64,000 nucleotides of DNA from Streptomyces sp. 11x1. Its GTDB lineage: Bacteria > Actinomycetota > Actinomycetes > Streptomycetales > Streptomycetaceae. The stretch lies in contig NZ_CP122458.1 in the NCBI RefSeq assembly GCF_032598905.1, positions 4,985,001-5,049,000 on the forward strand, read 5' to 3'. Each line of letters starts with the position of its first letter. Position 1 is the stretch's first letter. Position numbers and translations under genes: made by a program. The notes under the pieces were generated by a model. It was not told the origin of the DNA, did not search any database, and saw only the letters and a list, made by a program, of their open reading frames with translations. Positions 9,662 to 18,019 of this stretch are shown here, one piece after another.

Positions 9662-10498
9662 ATGACGGAACCGACGCAGTCCGGCCCGTACACGGGTCAG
9701 CCCGTACCCCCGCACCAGCCCATGGCCTCCGTGCCCGGCTGGGCCCCGCCCCCGCAGCAAGGGACGCCCTATCCGTACGCGGCCACGCCGCCCGCCGGCT
9801 ACGGCAGACCCGCCTCCCCGCCCGGGGACCCCGCGGCGGCCTCCGACCGCACGACCGGCGCGCTGCTGATCCTCGGCGCCCTCCTCGCCCTCGGCTCCTC
9901 GTTCGCCACGCTGGACAAGTCGGTCCAGCACATCGGCGAGGAGGAGCCGGTCTACGAGACCGTCGCGAAGCCGTGGTCCTACTCCAGCGGGGACATCGGC
10001 GGGAAGACCGAGTCGGTCATGCAGTTCTCCGGCTTTCTGCTGCTCCTCGGCGCCCTGGTCGCCGTCGCCGCCGCCGTGCTGCTCCTGACCGGCCGCAGCC
10101 GCCGACTCCCGCTGGGCCCCGCGCTCGCCGTCGGCGGGTCGGTCCTGCTGCTCGGCACGACGCTGTCGGTGCTGACGGAGGCGTTCAACGACACCCAGTG
10201 GGACGGGGACGGCCGGACCACCACCTTCGGCGCCGGTTTCTATCTGCTGGCCGTCGCCTTCCTGCTGGCCCTCGGCGCGAGCGTGACCGCCGCTCTCGGC
10301 ACCCGCCGCCCCGCCACGGCCCTCCCCGCACCCGCGCAGCCGCCACAGCCCTGGCAGGCCGCGCCCGGCGGAGCGCCAGGTGCGCCGGCCGGCCCCGGTG
10401 CGCCCGACACCCCCAGTGCGCCCGGTGCGCAGGTCGCCGCTCAGCCGGTCCCACCGTCTCCGCCGGCCCAGCCCCCGGCTCCCCCGACGCAGGGCTGA
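9662..10498 (+). CDS. Proline-rich membrane protein with four TM segments
   Basis: 278 residues. A Pro/Gln-rich cytoplasmic N-terminus (about 1-65) precedes four hydrophobic segments: TGALLILGALLALGSSF, FLLLLGALVAVAAAVLLL, LAVGGSVLLLGTTLSVL and YLLAVAFLLALGASVTA. A long Pro/Ala tail follows with near-repeats of GAPGAPA-type units. This layout is common among Streptomyces membrane proteins without assigned function. ATG at 9662 is preceded by CGGAAG; an upstream in-frame ATG at 9617 is possible but lacks a ribosome site. The alternative, a much longer protein starting at 9176, is unlikely given its composition. Confidence 0.7.
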   Translation: MTEPTQSGPYTGQPVPPHQPMASVPGWAPPPQQGTPYPYAATPPAGYGRPASPPGDPAAASDRTTGALLILGALLALGSSFATLDKSVQHIGEEEPVYETVAKPWSYSSGDIGGKTESVMQFSGFLLLLGALVAVAAAVLLLTGRSRRLPLGPALAVGGSVLLLGTTLSVLTEAFNDTQWDGDGRTTTFGAGFYLLAVAFLLALGASVTAALGTRRPATALPAPAQPPQPWQAAPGGAPGAPAGPGAPDTPSAPGAQVAAQPVPPSPPAQPPAPPTQG

Positions 10499-10583
10499 TC
10501 CCTTCCCGATCCCGGCTTCTCACCGAGCGGCGTCCGCAGGAGTGTGTCGTGTCACCCTGCGGGCACCCCTCGCCTGTGCTACC

Positions 10584-10612
10584 TTGACATGAAGTGGCAG
10601 TTTTGGTTACCA
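10584..10612 (+). promoter_or_regulatory. Candidate promoter for the cold-shock gene
   Basis: TTGACA at 10584-10589 matches the vegetative -35 consensus perfectly. A 17-bp spacer leads to TTACCA at 10607-10612, a weak -10. Transcription from here would give a leader of about 150 nt before the cold-shock ATG at 10771. Confidence 0.5.
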
Positions 10613-10621
10613 GAGGCTTCT

Positions 10622-10654
10622 GAGTGCTCTTCGACCTTCCGTCGACGAGCACTC
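10622..10654 (+). promoter_or_regulatory. Hairpin with U-tract in the cold-shock leader (possible attenuator)
   Basis: An 8-bp perfect stem (10622-10629 with 10647-10654) continues, after one mismatch, as a 5-bp stem (10631-10635 with 10641-10645) closing a 5-nt loop. The 3' side is followed by TTTGTTGTTT (10655-10664), which is unusual in this genome and gives an intrinsic-terminator shape. It lies just after the candidate promoter and upstream of the cold-shock gene, so premature termination or temperature-dependent folding is plausible. Alternatively it terminates transcription arriving from the upstream gene. Confidence 0.6.
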
Positions 10655-10770
10655 TTTGTTGTTTCCGGGGCTTTCCGGGACTTTCTCAACTTCCCGTCGG
10701 GTCGAACCGTTGCTGCGACACCGGGTCCGCACAGTGTGGGCTCCGGGCACTGCATCAAGGGAGTTTCAGC

Positions 10771-10974
10771 ATGGCATCCGGCACCGTGAAGTGGTTCAAC
10801 TCGGAAAAGGGCTTCGGCTTCATCGAGCAGGAGGGTGGCGGCCCCGACGTCTTCGCCCACTACTCGAACATCGCCACCTCCGGCTTCCGTGAGCTTCAGG
10901 AAGGCCAGAAGGTGACTTTCGACGTCACGCAGGGCCAGAAGGGCCCCCAGGCCGAGAACATCGTTCCTGCCTGA
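10771..10974 (+). CDS. CspA-family cold-shock protein
   Basis: 67 residues, the standard length. It carries RNP1 (KGFGFIEQ) and RNP2 (VFAHYSNI), preceded by the invariant [11 protein letters not shown] start; the aromatic nucleic-acid-binding residues W, F, F, F and H are all present. The protein binds single-stranded RNA/DNA and melts RNA secondary structure in the cytoplasm. AAGGGAG precedes the ATG at 10771. Its 5' leader is long and structured, and a GC-rich hairpin separates it from a DEAD-box helicase 95 bp downstream in the same direction. That pairing makes sense, since both remodel RNA structure. Confidence 0.95.
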   Translation: MASGTVKWFNSEKGFGFIEQEGGGPDVFAHYSNIATSGFRELQEGQKVTFDVTQGQKGPQAENIVPA

Positions 10975-10992
10975 CGCTGACGCGTAACGCAT

Positions 10993-11031
10993 GAGCCGGG
11001 GTCCGCGCCCGAAAGGCGCGGGCCCCGGCTC
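10993..11031 (+). terminator. GC-rich hairpin between cold-shock and helicase genes
   Basis: 17-bp stem (10993-11009 with 11015-11031), one G-U wobble, 5-nt loop, no U-tract. It begins 18 bp after the cold-shock stop. It may end most cold-shock transcripts while letting some read through into the helicase gene, giving unequal expression of the two. Confidence 0.75.
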
Positions 11032-11068
11032 GTGTGCGACAGGCGCCGCCGCACCGAGGAAGGTCCCC

Positions 11069-12814
11069 ATGAACCGCACGGCTCGTACGAACAGCAGCAG
11101 CTCCTCCCGGTCCCGTACGGAGGGCTCCGCCCGCACCAGCACGGCCCGGAGCGACCGCGGACGCTCACGCGGCGCGGGGACGGGTGACCAAGGGGCTCCT
11201 TCCCGTGCGGCCGGAGCCGGAGCAGCGACGGGCGGCACCGCACCGGGCCGCGGCGACGCCGCGAAGAACACCGCCGACCGGGGCGACACCTCCAGGACCA
11301 CCCCGGGTCGCGGGGGCGCCGCCAGGACCGCCAAGAACACCGGCGGCCGCACGGACACCCCCAGGGGCGGCCAGGGCAAGGGCGGCGCCGTCAAGAACGG
11401 CTCGGCCCGCGGCGGTGCGGCCAAGGCCGGTCGTGGTCGCCGGGGCGGCGGGCGGACCGTGGCGGCCCCCACCGGTGGCGAGTTCGCGCTGCCGGTCACC
11501 GTCACGCCCGCACTGCCGGCCGTCGAGACGTTCGCCGAACTGGAGCTGCCCGCAAAGGTGCTGGAGACGCTGCGGACCGAAGGGGTGACCGAGCCGTTCC
11601 CCATCCAGGCCGCGACGCTACCGAACTCCCTGGCCGGACGTGACGTCCTCGGCCGTGGACGCACCGGCTCCGGCAAGACGCTCGCCTTCGGTCTCGCCCT
11701 GCTGGCCCGTACGGCCGGACAGCGCGCCGAGCCCCGGCAGCCGCTGGCCCTCGTCCTCGTCCCCACCCGCGAACTGGCCCAGCAGGTCACCGACGCACTC
11801 ACCCCCTACGCCCGCGCGCTGCGGCTGCGGCTCGCCACCGTGGTCGGCGGCATGTCCCTCGGACGGCAGGCGAGCGTGCTGCGCGGTGGCGCCGAGGTGG
11901 TCGTGGCGACCCCCGGCCGGCTCAAGGACCTCATAGACCGCGGCGACTGCCGGCTCGACCAGGTCGCCATCAGCGTCCTCGACGAGGCCGACCAGATGGC
12001 CGACATGGGCTTCATGCCGCAGGTCACCGCGCTGCTCGACCAGGTGCGCCCCGACGGCCAGCGGCTGCTGTTCTCCGCCACCCTCGACCGCAACGTCGAC
12101 CGGCTGGTCCGCGACTACCTGCACGACCCCGTCGTCCACTCCGTCGACCCGTCCGCGGGCGCCGTCACGACGATGGACCACCACGTGCTGCACATCGAGG
12201 ACGACGACAAGCACGCCACCACGACCGAGATCGCCGCCCGCGACGGGCGCGTGATCATGTTCCTGGACAGCAAGCACGCGACGGACCGACTGGTGAAGAA
12301 GCTGTTGGCGGTGGGCGTGCGGGCCGCCGCCCTGCACGGCGGCAAGTCGCAGTCGCAGCGCAACCGGGCCCTGAGCCAGTTCAAGGACGGGGACGTCACC
12401 GCCCTGGTCGCCACGAACGTCGCGGCGCGCGGCATCCACGTCGACGACCTCGACCTCGTCGTCAACGTCGACCCGCCGGGCGACCACAAGGACTACCTGC
12501 ACCGGGGCGGCCGTACGGCCCGCGCGGGCGAGTCCGGCACGGTCGTCACGCTCGTCCTGCCGCACCAGCGCCGTGACGTGACCCGGCTGATGGCGGTCGC
12601 CGGCATCACCCCGACGACCACGCGGGTCCGCTCCGGCGGTGTCGAGCTGAACCGCATCACCGGCGCGCAGGCCCCCTCCGGCGTCCCGGTCGTCCTCACC
12701 CCGCCGGTCACCCAGCAGCCGGCCGCCCGCCCCTCCTCGGCGTCACGCGGCCGTCGCAGCCGCCCGTCCGCCCAGGGACGCCGCCGCGCCCCTGCGAAGG
12801 GCAACGGCCGCTGA
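11069..12814 (+). CDS. DEAD-box RNA helicase with low-complexity N-terminal extension
   Basis: 581 residues. Helicase motifs in order: Q motif (EPFPIQAATLP), I (GRGRTGSGKT), Ia (PTRELA), Ib (TPGRL), II (DEAD within VLDEADQM), III (SAT), IV-V (IMFLDSKHA, VATNVAARGIHVDDL) and VI (HRGGRTARAGESG). The core starts near residue 150; before it lies a Ser/Arg/Gly/Thr-rich extension of the kind that binds RNA or promotes condensates, and a short basic tail follows. The protein would unwind short RNA duplexes using ATP. GAGGAAGG precedes the ATG at 11069. It lies just downstream of a cold-shock gene, as cold-inducible helicases often do. Confidence 0.92.
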   Translation: MNRTARTNSSSSSRSRTEGSARTSTARSDRGRSRGAGTGDQGAPSRAAGAGAATGGTAPGRGDAAKNTADRGDTSRTTPGRGGAARTAKNTGGRTDTPRGGQGKGGAVKNGSARGGAAKAGRGRRGGGRTVAAPTGGEFALPVTVTPALPAVETFAELELPAKVLETLRTEGVTEPFPIQAATLPNSLAGRDVLGRGRTGSGKTLAFGLALLARTAGQRAEPRQPLALVLVPTRELAQQVTDALTPYARALRLRLATVVGGMSLGRQASVLRGGAEVVVATPGRLKDLIDRGDCRLDQVAISVLDEADQMADMGFMPQVTALLDQVRPDGQRLLFSATLDRNVDRLVRDYLHDPVVHSVDPSAGAVTTMDHHVLHIEDDDKHATTTEIAARDGRVIMFLDSKHATDRLVKKLLAVGVRAAALHGGKSQSQRNRALSQFKDGDVTALVATNVAARGIHVDDLDLVVNVDPPGDHKDYLHRGGRTARAGESGTVVTLVLPHQRRDVTRLMAVAGITPTTTRVRSGGVELNRITGAQAPSGVPVVLTPPVTQQPAARPSSASRGRRSRPSAQGRRRAPAKGNGR

Positions 12815-13015
12815 GCCTGCCGGTACGACAAGACGCATGCCGCGGCGCACGGCGCGGCGTGGCTCAGGCCAGCTACTCGAAGTACGCGCGGACGACGGCG
12901 TGGGTCGGTCGAGGAACTCCCACGGGGGTGGCGGGCGTTCACAGGGAGACGTGCGGAACGCACGCGGACGACCGGAACGACCGGCACGACACGGGCTGAA
13001 GCCGAGGTGGCACGC

Positions 13016-13612
13016 ATGGCGATGTGGGACCGGATCAAGGACCAGGCCAAGGGTCTGCAGCAGCAGGCGCAGGGCGCGCGGGGCGGCAGCGGACACGGGC
13101 AGCCGGGGGCGGGGCCGCTGGGTTCCATGGGAGCCGGCAGGTCCTCGGGGTCCGGGCGGTCCTCCGGCGGCTCCAAGGCCCAGCTGGTGAGCGCGCTCAA
13201 GTCCCAGCTCACCTCCCTCAAGACGGAGCTGAAGAGCGGTGCCTACCGGGACGCCAGCATGGCGATGTGCGCACTGGTCGCCGCCGCCGACGGGAACGTG
13301 GACCCGGCCGAGCGGCAGCACGTGGAGTCGCTGATCCTCAACAACGACGTCCTGCAGAACTTCCCCGCCGACCAGCTGCGGCAGCGGTTCAACCGCCACG
13401 TCGACCAGCTCTCCCGCAATTTCCAGCAGGGCAAGGCCGAGGCCCTCACGGAGATCGCCAAGGCCGCGAAGAAGCCGACCGAGGCACGGGCGGTCGTCCA
13501 GACCGGCTTCGTGGTGGCGGGCGCGGACGGGTACATCGCGCAGACCGAGGAGCAGGTCCTGCGCGAGGCGTGCGCCGCCCTCGGCCTGTCCCCGCAGGAG
13601 TTCGGTCTCTGA
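13016..13612 (+). CDS. TerB-like (tellurite resistance B) domain protein
   Basis: 198 residues. A Gly/Ser-rich linker (about 15-60) leads to an all-helical TerB-like domain (about 65-198) with the acidic metal-binding pattern ALVAAADGNVDPAERQHVE and a second related element VVAGADGYIAQTEEQVL, the two DG(x)I/V loops typical of the fold. TerB domains bind divalent metal and sit in membrane-linked stress complexes; no other ter gene is adjacent, so a role in tellurite resistance is not implied. GAGGTGG at 13004-13010 favours ATG 13016 over GTG 13007 or ATG 13022. Confidence 0.8.
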   Translation: MAMWDRIKDQAKGLQQQAQGARGGSGHGQPGAGPLGSMGAGRSSGSGRSSGGSKAQLVSALKSQLTSLKTELKSGAYRDASMAMCALVAAADGNVDPAERQHVESLILNNDVLQNFPADQLRQRFNRHVDQLSRNFQQGKAEALTEIAKAAKKPTEARAVVQTGFVVAGADGYIAQTEEQVLREACAALGLSPQEFGL

Positions 13613-13706
13613 CATCGGCCGCCGCTCTGTGCGGCTGACACACCGGCAGACCTTCGTGGCTGACACCGGCCGCCGGTCTGTGCGACGCGGGGCGCCTTTC
13701 CGTGAC

Positions 13707-14069
13707 TCAGGGCAACGGGTTTGGGCGGGTGCCCCGGCGCAGGGCGCGGCCGCACCAGACGATGACGGCCGCGTTGGCCAGGCCGCCCAGCATCACGGCG
13801 ACGACGGCCATCGCGGCCCCGTCCGGCAGGGCGAGCCACAGGAAACTCACCGGCGCCGAGGCCAGGATGGGGACGACCATCGCCATGGACCCGCCCGAGC
13901 CGTCGTCGGAGCTCATCGCCACCGCCCACACCAACAGGCCGACGCAGAGCACGAGGTAGGCGAGGGCGAGGAGATCGCCGGGGCGGGGACGAGCGCGGCG
14001 GCGCGCCGGGAACGCGCGGTGCGGCTCGGGAGAGCTGGAGGGGTCGGGAAGAGCGGGTTCCTCGGTCAT
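13707..14069 (-). CDS. Small membrane protein, three TM segments, unknown function
   Basis: 120 residues. After a Pro/Arg-rich cytoplasmic N-terminus (1-32) come three hydrophobic segments: LLALAYLVLCVGLLVWAVA, MAMVVPILASAPVSFLWLA and AMAVVAVMLGGLANAAVIVW. Its overall form resembles small actinobacterial membrane proteins of the SCO4225 type, but that match is from memory and weak. It lies just downstream of the two-component pair on the same strand, separated by a run of gtgtcct repeats. It is convergent with the TerB-like gene. Confidence 0.65.
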   Translation of the reverse strand: MTEEPALPDPSSSPEPHRAFPARRRARPRPGDLLALAYLVLCVGLLVWAVAMSSDDGSGGSMAMVVPILASAPVSFLWLALPDGAAMAVVAVMLGGLANAAVIVWCGRALRRGTRPNPLP

Positions 14070-14080
14070 GGGGCGATCCT

Positions 14081-14134
14081 GGTGTCCTGTGTCCTGTGTC
14101 CTTGTTTCCTGGTGTCGTGGTGTCCTTGTGTCCT
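14081..14134. repeat. Short degenerate repeat of gtgtcct units
   Basis: About seven close copies of GTGTCCT/TTGTCCT occur in 54 bp between the response regulator and the small membrane protein. This is simple-sequence DNA in a non-coding spacer. Confidence 0.75.
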
Positions 14135-14157
14135 GATGCGGTCGGTCGGGGCGGGTC

Positions 14158-14841
14158 TCAGAGGTGGGTGCCCGGGGGGTTCGGGCGGGCCAGGCCCAGG
14201 TCGTAGGCGAGGATCGTGGCCTGGACGCGGTCGCGCAGACCGAGCTTGCGGAGCAGCGCGTTGACGTGGGACTTCACGGTGCCGACGGTGATGCCGAGCT
14301 CCTCGGCGATCTCCGCGTTGGTGAGTCCGGTGGCGACCAGGGAGAGAACGGTGCGCTGGCTGCCGGTCAGCGCGTCGAGGGCGCGCAGGCCGCCGCCGTC
14401 CGCCGTACCCGGGGTCGTACCGGAGGCGTAGTGGCCGATGAGGCGGCGGGTCGCGGAGGGGGCGAGCACGCTCTCACCGGCGGCCACCACGCGGATGCCG
14501 GCCAGCAGTTCGGCGGCGTGCACGTCCTTGAGGAGGAAGCCGGAGGCGCCGGCGCGCAGGGCGTCGAAGACGTACGCGTCGAGGTCGAAGGTGGTCAGGA
14601 CGAGGACGCGGGGCGCGTGGTCCCGGCCGGTGATGATGCGGGTCGCGGCGATGCCGTCCAGTTGGGGCATCCGTACGTCCATGACGACGACGTCCGGTGC
14701 CAACTCCTCGGCGAGCCGCACCGCTTCGGCGCCGTCGGCGGCCTCACCGACGACCGTCATGTCCTCCTCCGCGTCGATCACGGCGGCGAACCCCGCCCGT
14801 ACGATGCCCTGGTCGTCGACGACCAGCACCCTGAGGCTCAT
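14158..14841 (-). CDS. NarL/LuxR-family response regulator
   Basis: 227 residues. The receiver domain (1-120) has the acidic pair VVDDQ, phospho-acceptor D55 in VVVMDVRMPQLDG, the conserved T in VLTTFD and K in FLLKDVHA. The C-terminal LuxR-type HTH (about 150-215) has LTGSQRTVLSLVATGLTNAEIAEELGI, seen as the standard recognition helix with KSHVNALLRKLGLRDR. It overlaps the kinase stop by 4 bp (ATGA), so the pair is translationally coupled. It would be phosphorylated by the neighbouring unusual kinase and act as a DNA-binding regulator. Confidence 0.93.
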   Translation of the reverse strand: MSLRVLVVDDQGIVRAGFAAVIDAEEDMTVVGEAADGAEAVRLAEELAPDVVVMDVRMPQLDGIAATRIITGRDHAPRVLVLTTFDLDAYVFDALRAGASGFLLKDVHAAELLAGIRVVAAGESVLAPSATRRLIGHYASGTTPGTADGGGLRALDALTGSQRTVLSLVATGLTNAEIAEELGITVGTVKSHVNALLRKLGLRDRVQATILAYDLGLARPNPPGTHL

Positions 14842-17471
14842 CCGTCACTTCCCTCTTCGTCCTCTGTCGCGTCGCCCTGCTGCGGAACCGGTGCCGCTGC
14901 GAGCGGCAGCCGGAGGTGGACCGTGTCCGGGCCGCCGATGGTCAGGGTGCCGCCGAGCGGCGCGACGCGGGCCGTCAGCCGCTCCAGTACGGCGGTGCGC
15001 CCGGCGTGCGGCACGCCGGTGGCAGTGAGCGTCAACGTACCGTCGTGCGCGTCGAACTCGAGCATCGTCGGCTGGTCGCCGCCGGCCGCGAGGATCGTCT
15101 CGGCGGCGTGGTAGGCGGCCAGGTCGACGGCGGTGGGGAGGCGTTCGGGCACCTGGTCGGTCAGACGTATCCGCACGTCGCGGCCGGTGGCCCGGGACTG
15201 GTGGGCGAGCAGGTCGAGGGCCTGGAGGGTGGGTTGCGGACTGCGGCCGGGGCCCGCGTCGCGTTCGCCGTCGCGGACGGTGTCGAGCAGGGCGCGCATC
15301 GCGGCGAGGGCCTCGCGGGCGCGGTCGGCGACCGCGTCGAGGCGGCCCGCCTCGGCCTCCTCGACCATGTCGGCGGTCCGGGACAGCACGGTCGTCTCCA
15401 GCCCCGCTGCGATCCGCCGCCGCTCGGCCCAGGCGTCCCGCACGGCCTCCTCGGTCCACAGGGCGACCCGCTCGTCCCGCGCGCCGCGGTCCCCCCTGAC
15501 CCGCCGCCCGCGCACCACCCCGCCCCACACGGCACCCCCCACCACGACCACCACCCCACCGCACACCCCGACCCCCCACCCGAAACCCCCGTTCCCCTGC
15601 CCGACCAGGGCGACGACGGCGGCGAGGCTGTGCACGACAACGGCGGCGAGGGGGAACGCGAGGGGGCGGGTCGATGTGGGGAGGAGGAGGCGGAGAGGGA
15701 GGGAGCGATGGGGGCGACGAGACCGGGGGGCGTGGAACACGCCGAGGGTGCGGTGGGGGCGGGGCGGGACAGGGCCCCGCGCGTCCGCGCGGCCTACGGC
15801 GGAGGCGGAGGCCGAGACCGGGCCGGTCGCGTCCACGGGCCCGCGCGGCGCGTCTCCGGGGCCGCGCGGCGCATCCGCGGGGCCGTGCCCCATGTCGCCC
15901 GCCTTGCTCGGCTGGGACGGCGCCGTTGCTGTCGTTGGCTCCCACGCCCCGTCCGTCGCATCCGTGGTCGTCCCGGGGGCGTTCGCGATGCCGCGTGCCG
16001 TTTGGAGGGTGATGGCCGCGCATGTGGTGAGGAGGCTCAGGGCCGGGGGGAGGAGGGGTGGGCCGGTGTAGTGGGTCGCGGTCATGGCCAGGGGCCAGAG
16101 GAGGGGGAGGGCGAGGAGCGTGGTGAGGGCGGTTCGGGGCGCGCGGGGGAGCCAGAGCAGGGTGAGGGCCTGGGCCGCGGCGAGCAGGGCGAAGAGGGAG
16201 CCGGCGGAGGCCTGTTGGGTGGCCGTCGCGGTGTCCGGGCGGATGACCAGCGCCGGGAGCAGCGGTTGCAGGACGAGGCCGGCGGCGGCCACCAGCTGTG
16301 CCACCCGGTAGCCACGCGGGAGCGCCGCCTCCACCGGCGCGGCCGTCCGCCCGGGCAGCGCCGCCCGTATCTCCCAACCGCCCTCCCCCGTGGGCCCGCT
16401 GGTCAGCGTGCCGCCCGCCTCCCGCGCCCGTGACCGCAGGAACCCCTGACCCCGCCCGCCCCCGAGACCCGCCGCGTGCACCGTCGTCCCGGCGGGCGGC
16501 GCCGCACTCGTGACCACGACGTCCGTGCGGGTCTCGCCGTACCGCACCCGCACCCGCGTGTGCGCGCCCGGCGCGTGCCGTGCCACGTTGGTCAGGCCCT
16601 CGCGCACGATGCCGTACGCCGCGTCCGCGACGGCCCCGTCCGGCAGCGGTTCGAGCTCGCAGTCGATCCGCTGGTCGAGGCGGCGGAACCCGGCGACCAG
16701 GTCCGACAGCCGTTCCACCGGCGACGGCAGGTCCTCCCGGGAGGGCGCCGGTGCCCGTACCGCGCCGAGCGCCCGGGTGACCTCGCGACCGGTCTCGACC
16801 GCGAACTCCAGTGCTTGTCCGGCCAGTTCGGGCCGCTGGTCGCGCAGTCCGAGCGCGGCCCCCGCCGTGACGACGACGGCCGTCAGATGGTGGGCGCTGA
16901 CATCGTGCAACTCCCGCTCCATACGCCGCCGTTCGACCGTCGGCAGCCGATGCCGCTCCGACTCGGCCCGCTGCAGCCGCTGCTCGGCCGCCCACCGTGC
17001 GCGCCGGGCCCGCCGTACGAGGAGACCGGCGCCGCAGGCGGTGGCGTAGAGGAGAGCGGTGAGGACGAGGTCGAGGCCCGAGGGGTCGCCGAGGCCGTGC
17101 AGGCTGATCTGCATCAGGCCCTGCCAGGCGGCGAGCGCCACCACGCACAACACAGCGGTGAAGGTGTCGCGTTCGGTCGCCACGGTGTACAGGGCCAGCG
17201 CGACGCCCGCCGTGCCGAGCAGGGCCGTCGCTCCGACGGGCAGCGGCCCGGCGCCCAGCGCGCACGCGGCGGCGACCACGACGAGCGCGACCACGGGGCG
17301 GCTGCGGCGCAGCACCAGCGCGGCCGTCACGACTCCGGCAACCAGGGCGGCCACCAGAAGGGCCGGCCCCTCCGGGACGGTCCCGCGCGCCAGTGCCGCC
17401 CCGGGCCACACCACGGCCTGGGCGACGATCAGCAGGACCGGGAACAGCCGGTCGTCCTCTGTCCGCATCAT
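14838..17471 (-). CDS. Two-component sensor kinase with two kinase modules, the second degenerate
   Basis: 877 residues, about twice the usual NarL-type kinase. The first half has five or so membrane segments (10-150), a HisKA_3 dimerisation motif with phospho-acceptor H189 (RRRMERELHDVSAHH) and a HATPase region (GIVREGLTNVARHAPGA as N-box, GGGRGQGFLRSRAREAGG as G-box). A second set of membrane segments (about 400-480 and 610-655) precedes another HisKA_3-like helix near 684 (RRRIAAGLETTVLSRTADM) in which the His is missing, and a HATPase-like remainder without N and G boxes. The second half is therefore probably catalytically dead and may sense or regulate. ATGA coupling to the response regulator. 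Confidence 0.88.
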   Translation of the reverse strand: MMRTEDDRLFPVLLIVAQAVVWPGAALARGTVPEGPALLVAALVAGVVTAALVLRRSRPVVALVVVAAACALGAGPLPVGATALLGTAGVALALYTVATERDTFTAVLCVVALAAWQGLMQISLHGLGDPSGLDLVLTALLYATACGAGLLVRRARRARWAAEQRLQRAESERHRLPTVERRRMERELHDVSAHHLTAVVVTAGAALGLRDQRPELAGQALEFAVETGREVTRALGAVRAPAPSREDLPSPVERLSDLVAGFRRLDQRIDCELEPLPDGAVADAAYGIVREGLTNVARHAPGAHTRVRVRYGETRTDVVVTSAAPPAGTTVHAAGLGGGRGQGFLRSRAREAGGTLTSGPTGEGGWEIRAALPGRTAAPVEAALPRGYRVAQLVAAAGLVLQPLLPALVIRPDTATATQQASAGSLFALLAAAQALTLLWLPRAPRTALTTLLALPLLWPLAMTATHYTGPPLLPPALSLLTTCAAITLQTARGIANAPGTTTDATDGAWEPTTATAPSQPSKAGDMGHGPADAPRGPGDAPRGPVDATGPVSASASAVGRADARGPVPPRPHRTLGVFHAPRSRRPHRSLPLRLLLPTSTRPLAFPLAAVVVHSLAAVVALVGQGNGGFGWGVGVCGGVVVVVGGAVWGGVVRGRRVRGDRGARDERVALWTEEAVRDAWAERRRIAAGLETTVLSRTADMVEEAEAGRLDAVADRAREALAAMRALLDTVRDGERDAGPGRSPQPTLQALDLLAHQSRATGRDVRIRLTDQVPERLPTAVDLAAYHAAETILAAGGDQPTMLEFDAHDGTLTLTATGVPHAGRTAVLERLTARVAPLGGTLTIGGPDTVHLRLPLAAAPVPQQGDATEDEEGSDG

Positions 17472-17774
17472 GGCGCCCCCAGGCTAGAGCGGAGACCCCC
17501 CACCCGGAGTCCGGCTGGAGACCGAGGTCCGCCTCGTACCTGGGTTATAGGTGGGGCGGGGACGGGGGCGGGGCGCTCGGGTTCGGGTTCGGACCGGGGG
17601 GTTCGGATGGGGGTGGGTGCGGGGGGTGGGGACGGGGTGGGTGCGGCGGCGTCCGGCGTCCGGCGTCCACAGGCTGTGGACGGCGAGGAGGGCCGCGCAC
17701 ACGAACACCAGCCGTCCCACCACCGCCGTCGTCCTCCCCACGGACACCGGCCCAGCCCGCTGCCGCTCGACGCC
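17472..17774. other. Degraded intergenic region, G-rich
   Basis: 303 bp upstream of the sensor kinase. It contains a G-rich stretch (17561-17640, many GGGG runs) and no convincing gene. Its right end merges into a solute-binding-protein remnant. The kinase promoter should be here but no clear -10/-35 pair was seen. Confidence 0.5.
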
Positions 17775-17909
17775 ATGATCGACGACGGCACCTACGTCAA
17801 GCTCTACCGGAAGTACTTCCACGACCCGATCGCCGCCGACCTGATCACGGTCCGCCCGAAGCTGGCCTCCCAGATAGCCGACACGGACCTGGAGCCGACG
17901 AAGAGCTGA
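17775..17909 (+). pseudogene. C-terminal remnant of a family 3 solute-binding protein
   Basis: 44 residues ending at TGA 17907-17909. MIDDGTYVKLYRKYF is the classic C-terminal helix of amino-acid ABC transporter binding proteins (SBP_bac_3), whose consensus is close to DGTYxKLYxKYF. The rest of the protein, signal peptide and permease genes are absent, so this is a deletion relic and not a working gene. Confidence 0.65.
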
Positions 17910-18019
17910 GCACACCCGAGGCCCCTTCGCGACCGCTCCCGGCATGCCGTTGTCAGTGCCGGGGGCTAGTCTCCGGACAACCGACCGTATGCCCGTTTGT
18001 CCGTTTCAGGGAGGTTCTC

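Noticed and set aside
13613..13700. Duplicated GACAT/CCGGCCGCCG-TCTGTGCG segment after the TerB-like gene
   Set aside because: Two short copies only (about 23 bp) with no gene or site nearby; not considered informative.
17561..17640. G-rich run considered as a regulatory G-quadruplex
   Set aside because: Many G-runs exist in this genome and no gene-linked position or conservation evidence supports a function.
17938..17963. 7-bp inverted repeat after the solute-binding remnant as a terminator
   Set aside because: Stem too short for a confident call next to a non-functional relic.
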